DNA of 64,000 nt. Origin: Saccharothrix algeriensis. Its GTDB lineage: Bacteria; Actinomycetota; Actinomycetes; Mycobacteriales; Pseudonocardiaceae. The notes under the pieces are model-generated. The model made no database searches. It was not told the origin of the DNA and saw nothing but the letters and a program-made list of their open reading frames with translations. The stretch's first letter is position 1; each line of letters opens with the position of its first letter. This document shows positions 1 to 7,405 of the stretch, piece by piece. The translations under genes and the position numbers were made by a program. The stretch lies in the NCBI RefSeq assembly GCF_016907655.1, contig NZ_JAFBCL010000001.1, forward strand, positions 3,444,001 through 3,508,000, given 5' to 3'.

Positions 1-1
1 C

Positions 2-373
2 CGGGCCGACACGGCGGTGGTGAAGGACGAGCAGGGCGACACCTGGCTGTTCACCGACTCGGACGGCGACGGCCGGGCCGACCTCGCGACCGAGATCACC
101 GCCGAGGGCGAGGTCACGATGTCCAGGCACACCGGCGAGGACGAGTGGACCGAGGTGGAGCGCGGGCGGATCGACGAGAACGGCAAGTACGTGCCGGACG
201 GCCGCACCGGGCTGGACAGCGACGAGGTGTGGGCGGGCTCGGAGTCCTCGGGGGCCGGTGAGTCCGGCGGCTTCAGCGGGTCCGGTGGGTCCGGTGGGTC
301 CGGCGAGAAGGTGACGGTGTCGGGCGTCGTGCGCATCGACTCCGTGACCGGCCAGTGGATCAGCCCCAACTGA
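2..373 (+). CDS. Hypothetical acidic repeat protein, C-terminal part (5' end outside window)
   Basis: The frame is open from the first bases of the window, so the true start lies upstream; the TGA is at 371-373. The visible part is rich in Asp and Gly and contains a DSDGDGRAD stretch, which resembles calcium-binding loops of EF-hand, dockerin or thrombospondin type-3 repeats. A Gly/Ser linker (about residues 80-100 of the visible part) precedes a short tail ending in ISPN. Proteins with such alternating DTDGDG repeats in actinomycetes are often labelled DUF6802; that label is from memory. No catalytic motif is visible, and the function is unknown. Confidence 0.7.
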   Translation, partial: RADTAVVKDEQGDTWLFTDSDGDGRADLATEITAEGEVTMSRHTGEDEWTEVERGRIDENGKYVPDGRTGLDSDEVWAGSESSGAGESGGFSGSGGSGGSGEKVTVSGVVRIDSVTGQWISPN

Positions 374-714
374 CCGCTTGCTCCGGTCGGCCGCGAAGTC
401 GTCGGAGGTCGTGCCCGCCTCGGGCCGATGGTCTGCTCTGCAGGGCTGTCACGCCCTTGTGAGTCATCCCGAGTGGCGTTCTCTCGCACCGGATTCACCT
501 CGATCCACAGGGTTGTCCACACCTGTGGAAGGTCGAACAAGCGTTCGATACGCGTGGTTCCCGGTGGGTCGGCGCCGAGGCAGGGGCGCCCCGGTTGACA
601 CCGCTGGGAGGGCGGTTGGCTGCCGGGCGTGGCGTTGGCTGCCGTCCCCGGCGCGGTGGGGTTGACGTCGATGTGGGCGCGTTGCGTGCTGTTCCCGGCT
701 GTGTCCAGGACTTC
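374..714. other. Intergenic stretch without a convincing gene
   Basis: No open frame here has convincing codon use or protein similarity. The stretch contains a TTGTCCACA sequence at 514-522 or one base either side, similar to an actinobacterial DnaA box, and a LexA-type palindrome at 533-548. The nearest genes point away or end here, so the LexA site has no obvious target gene. Confidence 0.5.
533..548. promoter_or_regulatory. LexA (SOS) box
   Basis: The sequence TCGAAC-AAGC-GTTCGA is a perfect inverted repeat. It matches the Gram-positive LexA consensus GAAC-N4-GTTC, including the flanking T-C and G-A seen in actinobacteria. No recognisable gene starts within a few hundred bases on either strand, so the site looks orphaned. 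Confidence 0.6.
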
Positions 715-1023
715 GGTGGTCCGGTCGCCTTGGGTCGTGGTCCCTCTTCGGCCGGTCGCTTTGCGTTCGGGCTGCGGGTTCGTGCGTCGGCCGGCGGGAG
801 CTGGTGGTCTAGCGGCGGGCGGTCGAGGCGAGGAACGAGTGCCAGGCCCGGGTGGTGAGGGTGAACTGCGGTCCGGTGGGGTTCTTGGAGTCGCGGATGT
901 ACGCGGTGGTGTCGGTCAACCGCACCTCCACGCAGCCGTTGCTGCCGCCTGAACTGTGGCTGCTCTTGAACCACCCGGTGTCGTGGGTCATCTCCTGCCC
1001 TCCTCGATCCTGTTGATCAGCAG
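715..1023. repeat. Direct repeat copy A (covers DUF397 gene A)
   Basis: This 309-bp segment matches 2672-2980 at all but 6 positions by eye. All six differences lie in one patch within about 944-960. A shorter third copy lies at 2200-2420. The repeat covers the DUF397 gene, its 3' flank and the last codons of the partner regulator. Confidence 0.9.
809..991 (-). CDS. DUF397 domain protein A
   Basis: This 60-residue protein is one DUF397 domain, with the family hallmark FKSS near the N-terminus, the central GCVEV and IRDSKN, and the end motif W-x-x-FL. DUF397 proteins of actinomycetes are normally encoded directly after a Scr1-like helix-turn-helix regulator and are thought to act with it as a two-gene regulatory or toxin-antitoxin-like unit. 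Its ATG overlaps the regulator stop codon as ATGA (988-991), so translation is probably coupled. Of the three DUF397 genes in this locus, this is the only one whose regulator is intact. It differs from copies B and C around residues 11-16 (SSHSSGG against SSRSTAG). Confidence 0.88.
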   Translation of the reverse strand: MTHDTGWFKSSHSSGGSNGCVEVRLTDTTAYIRDSKNPTGPQFTLTTRAWHSFLASTARR

Positions 1024-1857
1024 CGCACGGGTGTCATCACGGCTCAACGCCAGCTCTTCGACGCGTCGGAACAGTCGCTGCATCGGCTCGATGTCCCTCG
1101 GCTGATCGTAGAAGGTGTACGGGCCGTGCAGAACCGCGGCAAAGGTCACCGGTGTCGCGTGGGGGAAGTTCAGCACCACCAGACCACCGCCGAGCGCCGG
1201 GTTGTCCACCGCCGTGGTCGGCACGATCCGGATGCTCAACGTCGGATGGCGCTCGGCCAGTTGGAGCAGGTGCAGCACCTGACCTCGCATGACCGAAGGG
1301 CCGCCGATGACGTGGTCCAGCGAGTCCTCGGTGAACACCACGCTGATGTCCTTGGGTTCGCTCGCCTCCAGCACCCGGCGCTGGTGCTCCTGCCGGTAGG
1401 CGATGCGCTCGCCGGTCTCTTCCGCGGAGTCTTCCCAGTGGATCGAGTTCGACAGCGCCATGATCGCGCGGACGTAGTCGGGTGACTGGACCAGCCCCGG
1501 GATGACGCCGCACTCGTACCAGTCGATTTCCCGTGCGGCGGCTTGGAGTTCGCTCAGCCGCTGGAACGGCTCGGGCAGGTTGTCCACGTACGCCCGCCTG
1601 GGCGCTCGCCGTCGGGCCGCCGCCCCCAGCGCCAGGATCGTCTCGCGCTCCGGCCCTCGCACCCCGTAGAAGTCGAGCAACTTGATCAGCTCATCCGGGC
1701 CGAGGCCACCCTTGCCGTTCTCGACCTGGCTCAGCCGCCCACCGCTGCGCCCGATCGCTTCCGCCGCTTCGCCTTGCGACCGGTTCGCGCCGGTGCGGAG
1801 GCGGGTGAGGGCGAGACCGAGTTGCAGGCGCTCGATAGTCGGCCTCGCGGTACCCAT
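988..1857 (-). CDS. Scr1-family helix-turn-helix regulator (XRE HTH + DUF5753)
   Basis: The 289-residue protein has an N-terminal XRE-type HTH (about residues 12-70, including the GRLSQVENG recognition segment) and a DUF5753 domain (about 100-280). This is the layout of the large actinobacterial Scr1/BldB-associated regulator family. It starts with ATG at 1857 and overlaps the following DUF397 gene by 4 bp. The DUF5753 part contains IPGLVQSPDYVRA, typical of the family. A 5-bp-arm inverted repeat at 1901-1916 in its upstream region could be an operator. Two broken relatives of this gene lie at 2432-2680 and 2949-3215. The target genes are unknown. Confidence 0.88.
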   Translation of the reverse strand: MGTARPTIERLQLGLALTRLRTGANRSQGEAAEAIGRSGGRLSQVENGKGGLGPDELIKLLDFYGVRGPERETILALGAAARRRAPRRAYVDNLPEPFQRLSELQAAAREIDWYECGVIPGLVQSPDYVRAIMALSNSIHWEDSAEETGERIAYRQEHQRRVLEASEPKDISVVFTEDSLDHVIGGPSVMRGQVLHLLQLAERHPTLSIRIVPTTAVDNPALGGGLVVLNFPHATPVTFAAVLHGPYTFYDQPRDIEPMQRLFRRVEELALSRDDTRALLINRIEEGRR

Positions 1858-1900
1858 GATCGCTCCACTCCATCGGGTTATCGCTCACAGCTCGCCCGAA

Positions 1901-1916
1901 GTCTAAAGTCATAGAC
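1901..1916. promoter_or_regulatory. Short inverted repeat between divergent genes
   Basis: GTCTA and TAGAC flank a 6-bp spacer, midway between the Scr1 regulator (minus strand) and the small gene at 1963 (plus strand). Its placement suits a shared operator, possibly for the regulator itself. The arms are short, so chance is possible. Confidence 0.35.
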
Positions 1917-1962
1917 ATAACGCACTGTGGTCGATCACATACAACCAGGTAGGGAGTTCATC

Positions 1963-2184
1963 GTGGGCAACGAGGCGTCCGAGCGTCGTGAGTGGTTGGT
2001 CCGCTGTGCCACCGATCGGGGTGGGCCGGCGGTGTGTTCGATCGAGGTGTCGCGAGGTGTGATCGAGGTGTTCGGGCCGGGGGACGGCTTCTGCTTCGGG
2101 CTGGACGGGGAGCTGATCGCGGAGTTCCGCGCTTCGCTGGACGAGGCGGTCCGCCGGGTCGAGGCGGACATCGCCCTCGCCTGA
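1963..2184 (+). CDS. Small hypothetical protein divergent from the Scr1 regulator
   Basis: This 73-residue acidic protein has no family I recognise. The GTG at 1963 is chosen over the in-frame GTG at 1927 because AGGTAGGGAG lies about 7 bases before it. The C-terminal third looks helical (SLDEAVRRVEADIALA). It is transcribed divergently from the Scr1 regulator, a position often taken by a small partner gene of Scr1/DUF397 loci. A copy of its last 118 bases, with one base missing, lies at 3249-3365, so it belongs to the duplicated unit. Confidence 0.6.
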   Translation: MGNEASERREWLVRCATDRGGPAVCSIEVSRGVIEVFGPGDGFCFGLDGELIAEFRASLDEAVRRVEADIALA

Positions 2185-2199
2185 CCGCCCACCTTCCTC

Positions 2200-2420
2200 G
2201 CTGCGGGTTCGTGCGTCGGCCGGCGGGAGCTGGTGGTCTAGCGGCGGCTGGCCGAGGCAAGGAACGAGTGCCAGGCCCGGGTGGTGAGGGTGAACTGCGG
2301 CCCGGTGGGGTTCTTGGAATCGCGGATGTACGCGGTGGTGTCGGTCAACCGCACCTCCACGCAGCCGTTGCTGCCGGCCGTGCTTCGGCTGCTCTTGAAC
2401 CAACCGGTGTCGTGTTCCAC
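2200..2420. repeat. Direct repeat copy B (covers DUF397 gene B)
   Basis: This segment matches copies A and C across the DUF397 gene and its 3' flank, with scattered substitutions at the C-terminal codons. It lacks the extra 57-bp left extension that A and C share. Confidence 0.85.
2238..2420 (-). CDS. DUF397 domain protein B
   Basis: A 60-residue DUF397 protein, nearly identical to copies A and C except for its N-terminal codons and the end LASASRR. GTG at 2420 is preferred because AGGAG lies 7 bases before it. An ATG at 2435 in the same frame overlaps the stop of the decayed regulator as ATGA and would add five residues. The partner regulator upstream is frameshifted and truncated, so this is an orphan DUF397. 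It is intact, but its expression is uncertain because it may have depended on coupling to the lost gene. Confidence 0.75.
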   Translation of the reverse strand: MEHDTGWFKSSRSTAGSNGCVEVRLTDTTAYIRDSKNPTGPQFTLTTRAWHSFLASASRR

Positions 2421-2431
2421 AGCCCCACTCC

Positions 2432-2680
2432 TCATGGCATTCCGACCAGCAGGGAGCGGGTGTCCTCCGCGCTCAGCGCCAACTGGCGGACCCGCTCGAA
2501 GATCCGGCGTATCGGTTCGGCGTCCGAAGGCTGATGGTAGTAGGTGTGCGCCCCGTACAGCGACGACACGAAGGCCACCGGAGCCCTCTGCGGGAAGTCC
2601 AGCACCACCAAGCCCCGCCCAGCGTCGGGTTGTCCGGCACGGAGTTCGGCACACCCGCACGTCCAAGGCCGGGTGGTCCG
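2432..2680 (-). pseudogene. C-terminal remnant of a second Scr1-family regulator
   Basis: The minus strand encodes LVVLDFPQRAP, then TYYHQPSDAEPIRRIF and LALSAEDTRSLL, matching the last 80 or so residues of the intact regulator. The reading frame breaks just before this, within a Gly-Gly-Gly segment where one base is missing. Similarity ends where the repeat copy C extension begins (about 2672-2680), so the HTH and most of DUF5753 are gone. The fragment still ends in the ATGA overlap expected for coupling to DUF397 copy B. Confidence 0.75.
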
Positions 2681-2980
2681 GTCGCCTTGGGTCGTGGTCC
2701 CTCTTCGGCCGGTCGCTTTGCGTTCGGGCTGCGGGTTCGTGCGTCGGCCGGCGGGAGCTGGTGGTCTAGCGGCGGGCGGTCGAGGCGAGGAACGAGTGCC
2801 AGGCCCGGGTGGTGAGGGTGAACTGCGGTCCGGTGGGGTTCTTGGAGTCGCGGATGTACGCGGTGGTGTCGGTCAACCGCACCTCCACGCAGCCGTTGCT
2901 GCCGGCCGTGCTTCGGCTGCTCTTGAACCACCCGGTGTCGTGGGTCATCTCCTGCCCTCCTCGATCCTGTTGATCAGCAG
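2672..2980. repeat. Direct repeat copy C (covers DUF397 gene C)
   Basis: This is the near-identical partner of 715-1023. In the small patch where A and C differ, C has the same bases as copy B, which is the mosaic pattern expected from exchange between copies. Confidence 0.9.
2766..2948 (-). CDS. DUF397 domain protein C
   Basis: A 60-residue DUF397 protein starting with ATG at 2946-2948. Apart from a short stretch near residues 11-16, where it follows copy B, it encodes the same sequence as copy A. It retains the upstream AGGAGGGCAGGAG region. The regulator that should precede it is a shortened, frameshifted remnant (2949-3215), so it is the second orphan DUF397 of the locus. Confidence 0.8.
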   Translation of the reverse strand: MTHDTGWFKSSRSTAGSNGCVEVRLTDTTAYIRDSKNPTGPQFTLTTRAWHSFLASTARR

Positions 2981-3215
2981 GGAGCGTGTCCTCGGCGCTC
3001 AACGCCAAATCCTTGACCTGCTTGAACATCCTGCGCATCGGGTCAAGACCGTGGGGTTGATCGTAGTAGGTCGACGTAGACCCGACGGGGTTGTCGCTCG
3101 CGATCCACCGTCGCCAGGGCGAAGACACGGTAGCCCGCTCCTCGGCCGGCACCCCGTGGAAGTCGAGCAGCTCGGCCGGCTCCTCGTGCGCCAGGGAGCC
3201 CCGACCGTGCTTCAC
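2949..3215 (-). pseudogene. Internally deleted, frameshifted third Scr1-family regulator
   Basis: Pieces of the intact regulator appear in order but in different frames: LLDFHGV, then VFALATVDRERQPRRVYVD in another frame, then TYYDQPHGLDPMRRMFKQVKDLALSAEDT. The middle of the DUF5753 domain (roughly 150 residues) is deleted between them. A further deletion after AEDT shifts the frame before the DUF397 start. No start codon or HTH remains. Confidence 0.75.
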
Positions 3216-3248
3216 CAGGCCGATTCGACCGGTGGTGCGACCGGTTGG

Positions 3249-3365
3249 GGTGTTCGGGCCGGGGGACGGCTTCCGCTTCGGGCTGGACGGGGAGCTGTCG
3301 CGGAGTTCCGCGCTTCGCTGGACGAGGCGGTCCGCCGGGTGGAGGCGGACATCGCCCTCGCCTGA
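3249..3365 (+). pseudogene. Decayed copy of the small gene at 1963-2184
   Basis: These 117 bases match 2067-2184 almost base for base, including the final codons and TGA, but lack one base in the codons corresponding to ELIAEF, which shifts the frame. The 5' half of the gene is absent. This shows that the duplicated unit included the small divergent gene as well as the regulator/DUF397 pair. Confidence 0.8.
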
Positions 3366-3385
3366 CCCCGCCCCGCTGTGCGATC

Positions 3386-3411
3386 CTTTGTAACAAGGGG
3401 TCGGTACAAAG
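3386..3411. promoter_or_regulatory. Inverted repeat, probable operator of the GntR/membrane operon
   Basis: CTTTGTA (3386-3392) and TACAAAG (3405-3411) are perfect 7-bp arms with a 12-bp spacer, ending 13 bases before the ATG of the membrane protein gene. YtrA-subfamily GntR regulators are usually encoded with a membrane protein and repress their own operon from such a site, so the GntR at 4300 is the likely ligand. Confidence 0.65.
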
Positions 3412-3424
3412 AAGGGGGCAGGGC

Positions 3425-4303
3425 ATGGGGACGGCGCTGTTACACGGGCTGATCGGGCTGGCGGTCCTGCTCGTCCTCTGGCCGACCCGGTCCGCCGCCG
3501 CCCGGTTCCTCCGGTCCTGGGGCGTCGCGAACCCCACCGAGGCGCAGGCGGAGCACGCCGTCCGCTACCTCCGCCACCGGCGCCTGCTCTACCCGCCGCT
3601 CTTCCTGCTCGTCCCGTCCGCCGGGGCCGGCATCTCCTCCCTGCTCCGCCTCCCGGAACCGGCCGACAACTTCCTCGCGCCGGTCATCGTCGCCCTGCTG
3701 ATCGCGGAAGCCGTGGCGGCGTTGCGGCCGGTGCGCGGGCCCCGGGTGGCGGCGCTGACCCGTCGGCGGTGGCGCGACCTGGTGCCGCGGTGGGCGATCG
3801 GGCTCCTGCTGGGGTTCGCCGGCGCCGCCGCCCTGCTCGCCGGCGTCGGGCTGACCGCGCGGTCCTGGGCGTTGCGGGCGGTGGCTGCGGAGGGGCACAC
3901 CCACGAGCACCGCGCCGGGATCGCCCAGCCGGTCGAGGTCGTGGTGCTGGTCGGGGCGGTGCTCGGGCTGGCCGCCGTGCTGGGGGTCGTCCGCTTGGCG
4001 GTGCGGCGGGGCTCGGTGGCCGACCCGGTGGCGGACGCGGCGCTGCGGACGCGCAGCGCGCGGGTGGCCGTCGGCATCGGCATGGCCTGGCAGGCTTGGA
4101 TGGTCAACATCGCCTTCAACCGGCTCGTCACGCTGAGCGGCCTCACCCACCGCCGGGGCGACGGGCCCGGCTGGCTCGCCCTCGTCCCGCCTTCGGGCCT
4201 GGTCAACGTCGCGCTGCTGCTCGTCGCCGTCGTGGGGTGGATCTGGGTGGCGAACGCCTCGGGCCGCGTGCCCTACGTCGCCGCCGCGGAGCCGCGCCGA
4301 TGA
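3425..4303 (+). CDS. Multi-pass membrane protein, DUF1648/YtrA-operon type
   Basis: The 292-residue product has about seven hydrophobic segments: residues 3-20, 55-75, 80-100, about 128-150, about 170-190, a region near 215, and a C-terminal helix around 260-285. ATG at 3425 follows a purine-rich GAAGGGGGCAG ribosome site. Its stop overlaps the start of a GntR gene as ATGA, so the two are co-translated. This pairing is typical of YtrA-type operons that respond to cell-envelope stress or antibiotics. I see no catalytic motif; a transport or envelope-sensing role is inference from context. A longer frame reaching back to 3245 exists, but it includes the decayed repeat and the operator, so it is rejected. 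Confidence 0.75.
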   Translation: MGTALLHGLIGLAVLLVLWPTRSAAARFLRSWGVANPTEAQAEHAVRYLRHRRLLYPPLFLLVPSAGAGISSLLRLPEPADNFLAPVIVALLIAEAVAALRPVRGPRVAALTRRRWRDLVPRWAIGLLLGFAGAAALLAGVGLTARSWALRAVAAEGHTHEHRAGIAQPVEVVVLVGAVLGLAAVLGVVRLAVRRGSVADPVADAALRTRSARVAVGIGMAWQAWMVNIAFNRLVTLSGLTHRRGDGPGWLALVPPSGLVNVALLLVAVVGWIWVANASGRVPYVAAAEPRR

Positions 4304-4677
4304 CGTGGATCTCCGTCGACCCGGACAGCGGCGTCGCGCCGTGGCGGCAGGTGCGCGACCAGCTCGTCCACCTGATCCGGGCCGGTGAGCTGCCGGCCGG
4401 CTCGGCCCTGCCGCCGATCCGCCAGCTGGCCCGCGACCTCGGGCTGTCCGCCGGGACGGTGGCGCGCGTCTACCGGGAGCTGGAGACCGCCGGCCTCCTG
4501 AGCACCGCGCGCCGCCGGGGCACCGTCGTGGCCGCCGCGCCGCCGCCGAGCACCGCGGCGGACGTCCCGGCCGCGCTCGCCGCCGCCGCCGAGCGGTACG
4601 CCGCCGAGGCGCGCGCCCTGGGCGTCGACCCGGACCGGGCGGTGCGGGCCGTGCGCGACGCCTGCGCGCCCCGGTGA
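4300..4677 (+). CDS. GntR-family regulator, YtrA subfamily
   Basis: At 125 residues it has the GntR winged helix (about 10-75: PWRQVRDQLVHLI, LPPIRQLARDLGLSAGTVARVYRELE) and only a short helical tail, the compact layout of the YtrA subfamily. It lies second in an operon after a membrane protein and overlaps it by 4 bp. It probably represses the operon by binding the CTTTGTA/TACAAAG inverted repeat at 3386-3411. No effector-binding domain is visible, so the inducing signal cannot be read from the sequence. Confidence 0.85.
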   Translation: MTWISVDPDSGVAPWRQVRDQLVHLIRAGELPAGSALPPIRQLARDLGLSAGTVARVYRELETAGLLSTARRRGTVVAAAPPPSTAADVPAALAAAAERYAAEARALGVDPDRAVRAVRDACAPR

Positions 4678-4715
4678 AATCCGGACATTTTCCACGCAAT
4701 TCTTGCGCTCGTCCA

Positions 4716-4729
4716 TGAGAGCGCTCTCA
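4716..4729. promoter_or_regulatory. LacI-type palindrome upstream of pckG
   Basis: TGAGAGCGCTCTCA is a perfect 14-bp palindrome with the central GCGC typical of LacI/GalR operators. It resembles the CebR-type operator TGGGAGCGCTCCCA of streptomycetes. It lies about 305 bp before the pckG start, in a 357-bp gene-free region. No LacI-family gene is in the window. Confidence 0.55.
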
Positions 4730-4733
4730 CATC

Positions 4734-4749
4734 GTTGCGAAGTCGCAAC
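4734..4749. promoter_or_regulatory. Second palindrome upstream of pckG
   Basis: GTTGCGAAGTCGCAAC has 7-bp perfect arms around AG and starts 4 bp after the LacI-type palindrome. Two palindromes so close suggest two regulators, or a composite site, acting on the pckG promoter. The rest of 4678-5034 shows a GAATCGATTC palindrome at 4840-4849 and nothing else I can name. Confidence 0.45.
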
Positions 4750-5034
4750 CTCGCCGTGTGGCGGTCGACGCACCGCTCAGGTCTTGCATTCCGCCCACTA
4801 AAGCCCAGGTCACAGCGGGGTTTGTGATGATCGGGTGCTGAATCGATTCCAGAATCGGTTTTGTGAGAGAGCCGACAGGTCAGACGTGCGTTACCGAGGA
4901 TTAACCCGGCTAACCTCCGTCTATCCCTTAAACGGCACGCCCTCCTCCGGGGCGGGCGGAGCCATTCCCGAGGACGTCCCACCCGGACAACGGCGTCCAC
5001 CGTGGGCTGGCGCTCAGCTAGGAGACGAGACGAG

Positions 5035-6846
5035 ATGACGGCAGTGACCATTCCCGGTCTCGACCAGGCACCGACCAACCACGCGCGGCTGCTCTCCTGG
5101 GTGCGCGAGGTTGCCGAGCTGACCTGCCCCGACGAGGTCGTCTGGGCCGACGGTTCCCAGGACGAGTGGGACCGCCTCACCGCCAAGCTCGTGGCCGCCG
5201 GAACCTTCGTCCCGCTGAAGAAGAAACCCAACTCGTTCTGGGCCGCCTCGGACCCCACCGACGTGGCGCGGGTGGAGGAGCGCACGTTCATCTGTTCCGT
5301 GGACGAGGCCGACGCCGGCCCCACGAACAACTGGATGGACCCCGCCGAGATGAAGGCGATCATGACCGAGCTGTACCGCGGCTCGATGCGCGGTCGCACG
5401 ATGTACGTGATCCCCTTCTGCATGGGCCCGCTGGACGCCGAGAAGCCCATGCTCGGCGTGGAGATCACCGACTCCGAGTACGTCGTCGTCTCGATGCACA
5501 TCATGACCCGCATGGGCGCCAAGGCCCTCAACCGGTTCGGCGAGGACGCCGACTTCGTCAAGGCGCTGCACTCGATCGGCGCGCCGCTGGAGCCGGGCCA
5601 GGCCGACGTCGCGTGGCCGTGCAACGAGACCAAGTACATCACCCAGTTCCCCGAGGAGCGGACGATCTGGTCGTTCGGCTCGGGCTACGGCGGCAACGCG
5701 CTGCTGGGCAAGAAGTGCTACTCGCTGCGCATCGCCTCGGTGATGGCGCGCGACGAGGGCTGGCTCGCCGAGCACATGCTGATCCTCAAGCTCACCTCGC
5801 CGGAGGGCAAGGCGTACTACATCGCCGCCGCGTTCCCGAGCGCCTGCGGCAAGACCAACCTCGCCATGCTGGAGCCGACCATCCCCGGCTGGAAGGTCGA
5901 GACCCTCGGCGACGACATCGCGTGGATGCGCTTCGGCGCGGACGGCCGCCTCTACGCGGTCAACCCGGAGAACGGCTTCTTCGGCGTCGCGCCCGGCACG
6001 GACTACCACACCAACCCGAACGCCATGCGCACCATCGAGAAGGGCAACTCGCTCTTCACCAACGTGGCGCTGACCGACGACGGCGACGTGTGGTGGGAGG
6101 GCATGGGCGAGCCGCCCGCGCACCTCACCTCGTGGAAGAAGCAGGACTGGACGCCGGACAGCGAGGAGCTGTCCTCGCACCCGAACTCGCGCTACTGCAC
6201 GCCCATCGCGCAGTGCGACATCAAGGCGCCCGAGTGGGAGGACCCCAACGGCGTCCCGATCTCGGCGATCTTCTTCGGCGGTCGCCGGGCCACCACGATC
6301 CCGCTGATCACCGAGTCGCGCGACTGGCAGCACGGCGTGTTCATGGGCGCCACGCTGTCCAGCGAGACGACCGCCGCCGCCGTCGGCCAGGTCGGCGTCG
6401 TGCGCCGCGACCCGATGGCGATGCTGCCGTTCATCGGCTACCACGCCGGCGACTACTTCCAGCACTGGATCGACACCGGCAAGTCGGCCGACGCGGACAA
6501 GCTGCCGAAGGTCTTCTACGTCAACTGGTTCCGCCGGGGCGAGGACAAGCGCTTCCTGTGGCCCGGGTTCGGCGAGAACGCGCGCGTGCTGAAGTGGGCC
6601 ATCGAGCGCATCGAGGGCAAGGCCGCCGCGCAGGAGACGCCGATCGGGCACGTGCCGACCGCCGACGAGCTGGACCTGACGGACCTGGACGCGGCGCGCG
6701 AGGACGTCGAGGCCGCCCTGCGGTTCGACGCCGACGAGTGGCGCGCCGAGATCCCGATGATCGAGGAGTGGTTCGCCAAGATCGGTGACAAGGTGCCGAC
6801 CTCGCTGCGCGACGAGCTGGAGTCGCTGAAGCAGCGCCTGGGCTGA
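5035..6846 (+). CDS. pckG: Phosphoenolpyruvate carboxykinase (GTP)
   Basis: The enzyme converts oxaloacetate and GTP to phosphoenolpyruvate, GDP and CO2, the first step of gluconeogenesis in the cytoplasm. The 603-residue length is normal for the GTP-type family. The P-loop SACGKT (about 269-274) includes the reactive cysteine at 271 that marks GTP-dependent enzymes, and the second kinase motif GDDIAWM follows at about 292. ATG at 5035 is chosen because it gives the expected N-terminus and has AGGAG about 10 bases upstream; the ATG at 5002 lies before the ribosome site. It is monocistronic, with a strong terminator at 6869. Palindromes at 4716-4749 may couple it to carbon source. Confidence 0.97.
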   Translation: MTAVTIPGLDQAPTNHARLLSWVREVAELTCPDEVVWADGSQDEWDRLTAKLVAAGTFVPLKKKPNSFWAASDPTDVARVEERTFICSVDEADAGPTNNWMDPAEMKAIMTELYRGSMRGRTMYVIPFCMGPLDAEKPMLGVEITDSEYVVVSMHIMTRMGAKALNRFGEDADFVKALHSIGAPLEPGQADVAWPCNETKYITQFPEERTIWSFGSGYGGNALLGKKCYSLRIASVMARDEGWLAEHMLILKLTSPEGKAYYIAAAFPSACGKTNLAMLEPTIPGWKVETLGDDIAWMRFGADGRLYAVNPENGFFGVAPGTDYHTNPNAMRTIEKGNSLFTNVALTDDGDVWWEGMGEPPAHLTSWKKQDWTPDSEELSSHPNSRYCTPIAQCDIKAPEWEDPNGVPISAIFFGGRRATTIPLITESRDWQHGVFMGATLSSETTAAAVGQVGVVRRDPMAMLPFIGYHAGDYFQHWIDTGKSADADKLPKVFYVNWFRRGEDKRFLWPGFGENARVLKWAIERIEGKAAAQETPIGHVPTADELDLTDLDAAREDVEAALRFDADEWRAEIPMIEEWFAKIGDKVPTSLRDELESLKQRLG

Positions 6847-6868
6847 GCCCACCCCGCACGACCAGGGG

Positions 6869-6904
6869 CCCGGTGGACGATGACGTCCACCGGGTCTCTT
6901 TTTG
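6869..6904 (+). terminator. Intrinsic terminator of pckG
   Basis: A perfect 11-bp stem (CCCGGTGGACG, loop ATGA, CGTCCACCGGG) is followed by TCTCTTTTT, a textbook rho-independent terminator 23 bases after the pckG stop. Confidence 0.9.
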
Positions 6905-6949
6905 ATCACCCTCGGTGACACCGGCCGGGGTGGCGGGTACCAAGGAGGG

Positions 6950-7405
6950 GTGACCCAGCGGGACGACTTCCTGGGGGGCCTGAAGTTCGACGGCCCCCGC
7001 GACGCGCAGGTCGGACCGCAGACCGGGATCGTGCGGTACTACCCGGTCGGCCCGCCGCCGGAGCCGCGCGCCTCGCCGTGGTGGCGCCTGCTGGGCGCGG
7101 TGGCGGGCGCGGCCGGGGTGGTCGTCGCCGCCTTCGCGTGGGGCCACGGGCTCGACCGGCTGGTGGACGACCGGGCGCGCGGGCTGGTGCTGCTGGGACT
7201 GGCGGGCCTCGTGGTGGGTCTGGTGATCTCGGGTCGGCTGTCCCCAGCCGCGCCGCTGGCGGCCGGCTCCGTGGCGGTGGCCGCCGCCGTGGCCTACGAA
7301 CTGGGCGCGCTCCCGGTCTTTCCCGTGCTCAAGGCGGTGTTCGACAGCGGTGTCCCGATCGGGGCGGGGGTGCTGCTGATCGTGCTCGGCCTGCGCCGGC
7401 AGTAG
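6950..7405 (+). CDS. Small membrane protein, four predicted helices
   Basis: A product of about 151 residues with a short polar N-terminus (about 1-40), then hydrophobic segments at roughly 45-65, 78-96, 102-118 and 128-148. GTG at 6950 is the first start after the pckG terminator. AGGAGG is only one base from it, so the true start could instead be GTG at 7031. An ATG-like start at 6902 lies within the terminator and is unlikely. No family is recognised and no catalytic residues are seen. It ends just before a cluster of DnaA-box-like sequences. Confidence 0.6.
   Translation: MTQRDDFLGGLKFDGPRDAQVGPQTGIVRYYPVGPPPEPRASPWWRLLGAVAGAAGVVVAAFAWGHGLDRLVDDRARGLVLLGLAGLVVGLVISGRLSPAAPLAAGSVAVAAAVAYELGALPVFPVLKAVFDSGVPIGAGVLLIVLGLRRQ

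Noticed and set aside
495..974. Minus-strand frame of 159 residues with Arg/His/Pro-rich sequence, repeated at 1909-2403 and 2473-2931
   Set aside because: It is the alternative frame of the DUF397 repeat copies; its repetition comes from the DNA repeat, not from a protein family.
3245..3424. N-terminal extension of the membrane protein at 3425
   Set aside because: The extension runs through the decayed small-gene copy and the inverted-repeat operator, so it is not coding.
5014..6921. Long open frame antisense to pckG (and similar antisense frames over other genes)
   Set aside because: High GC makes long shadow frames; this one is His/Arg/Val-rich low-complexity sequence with no domain.
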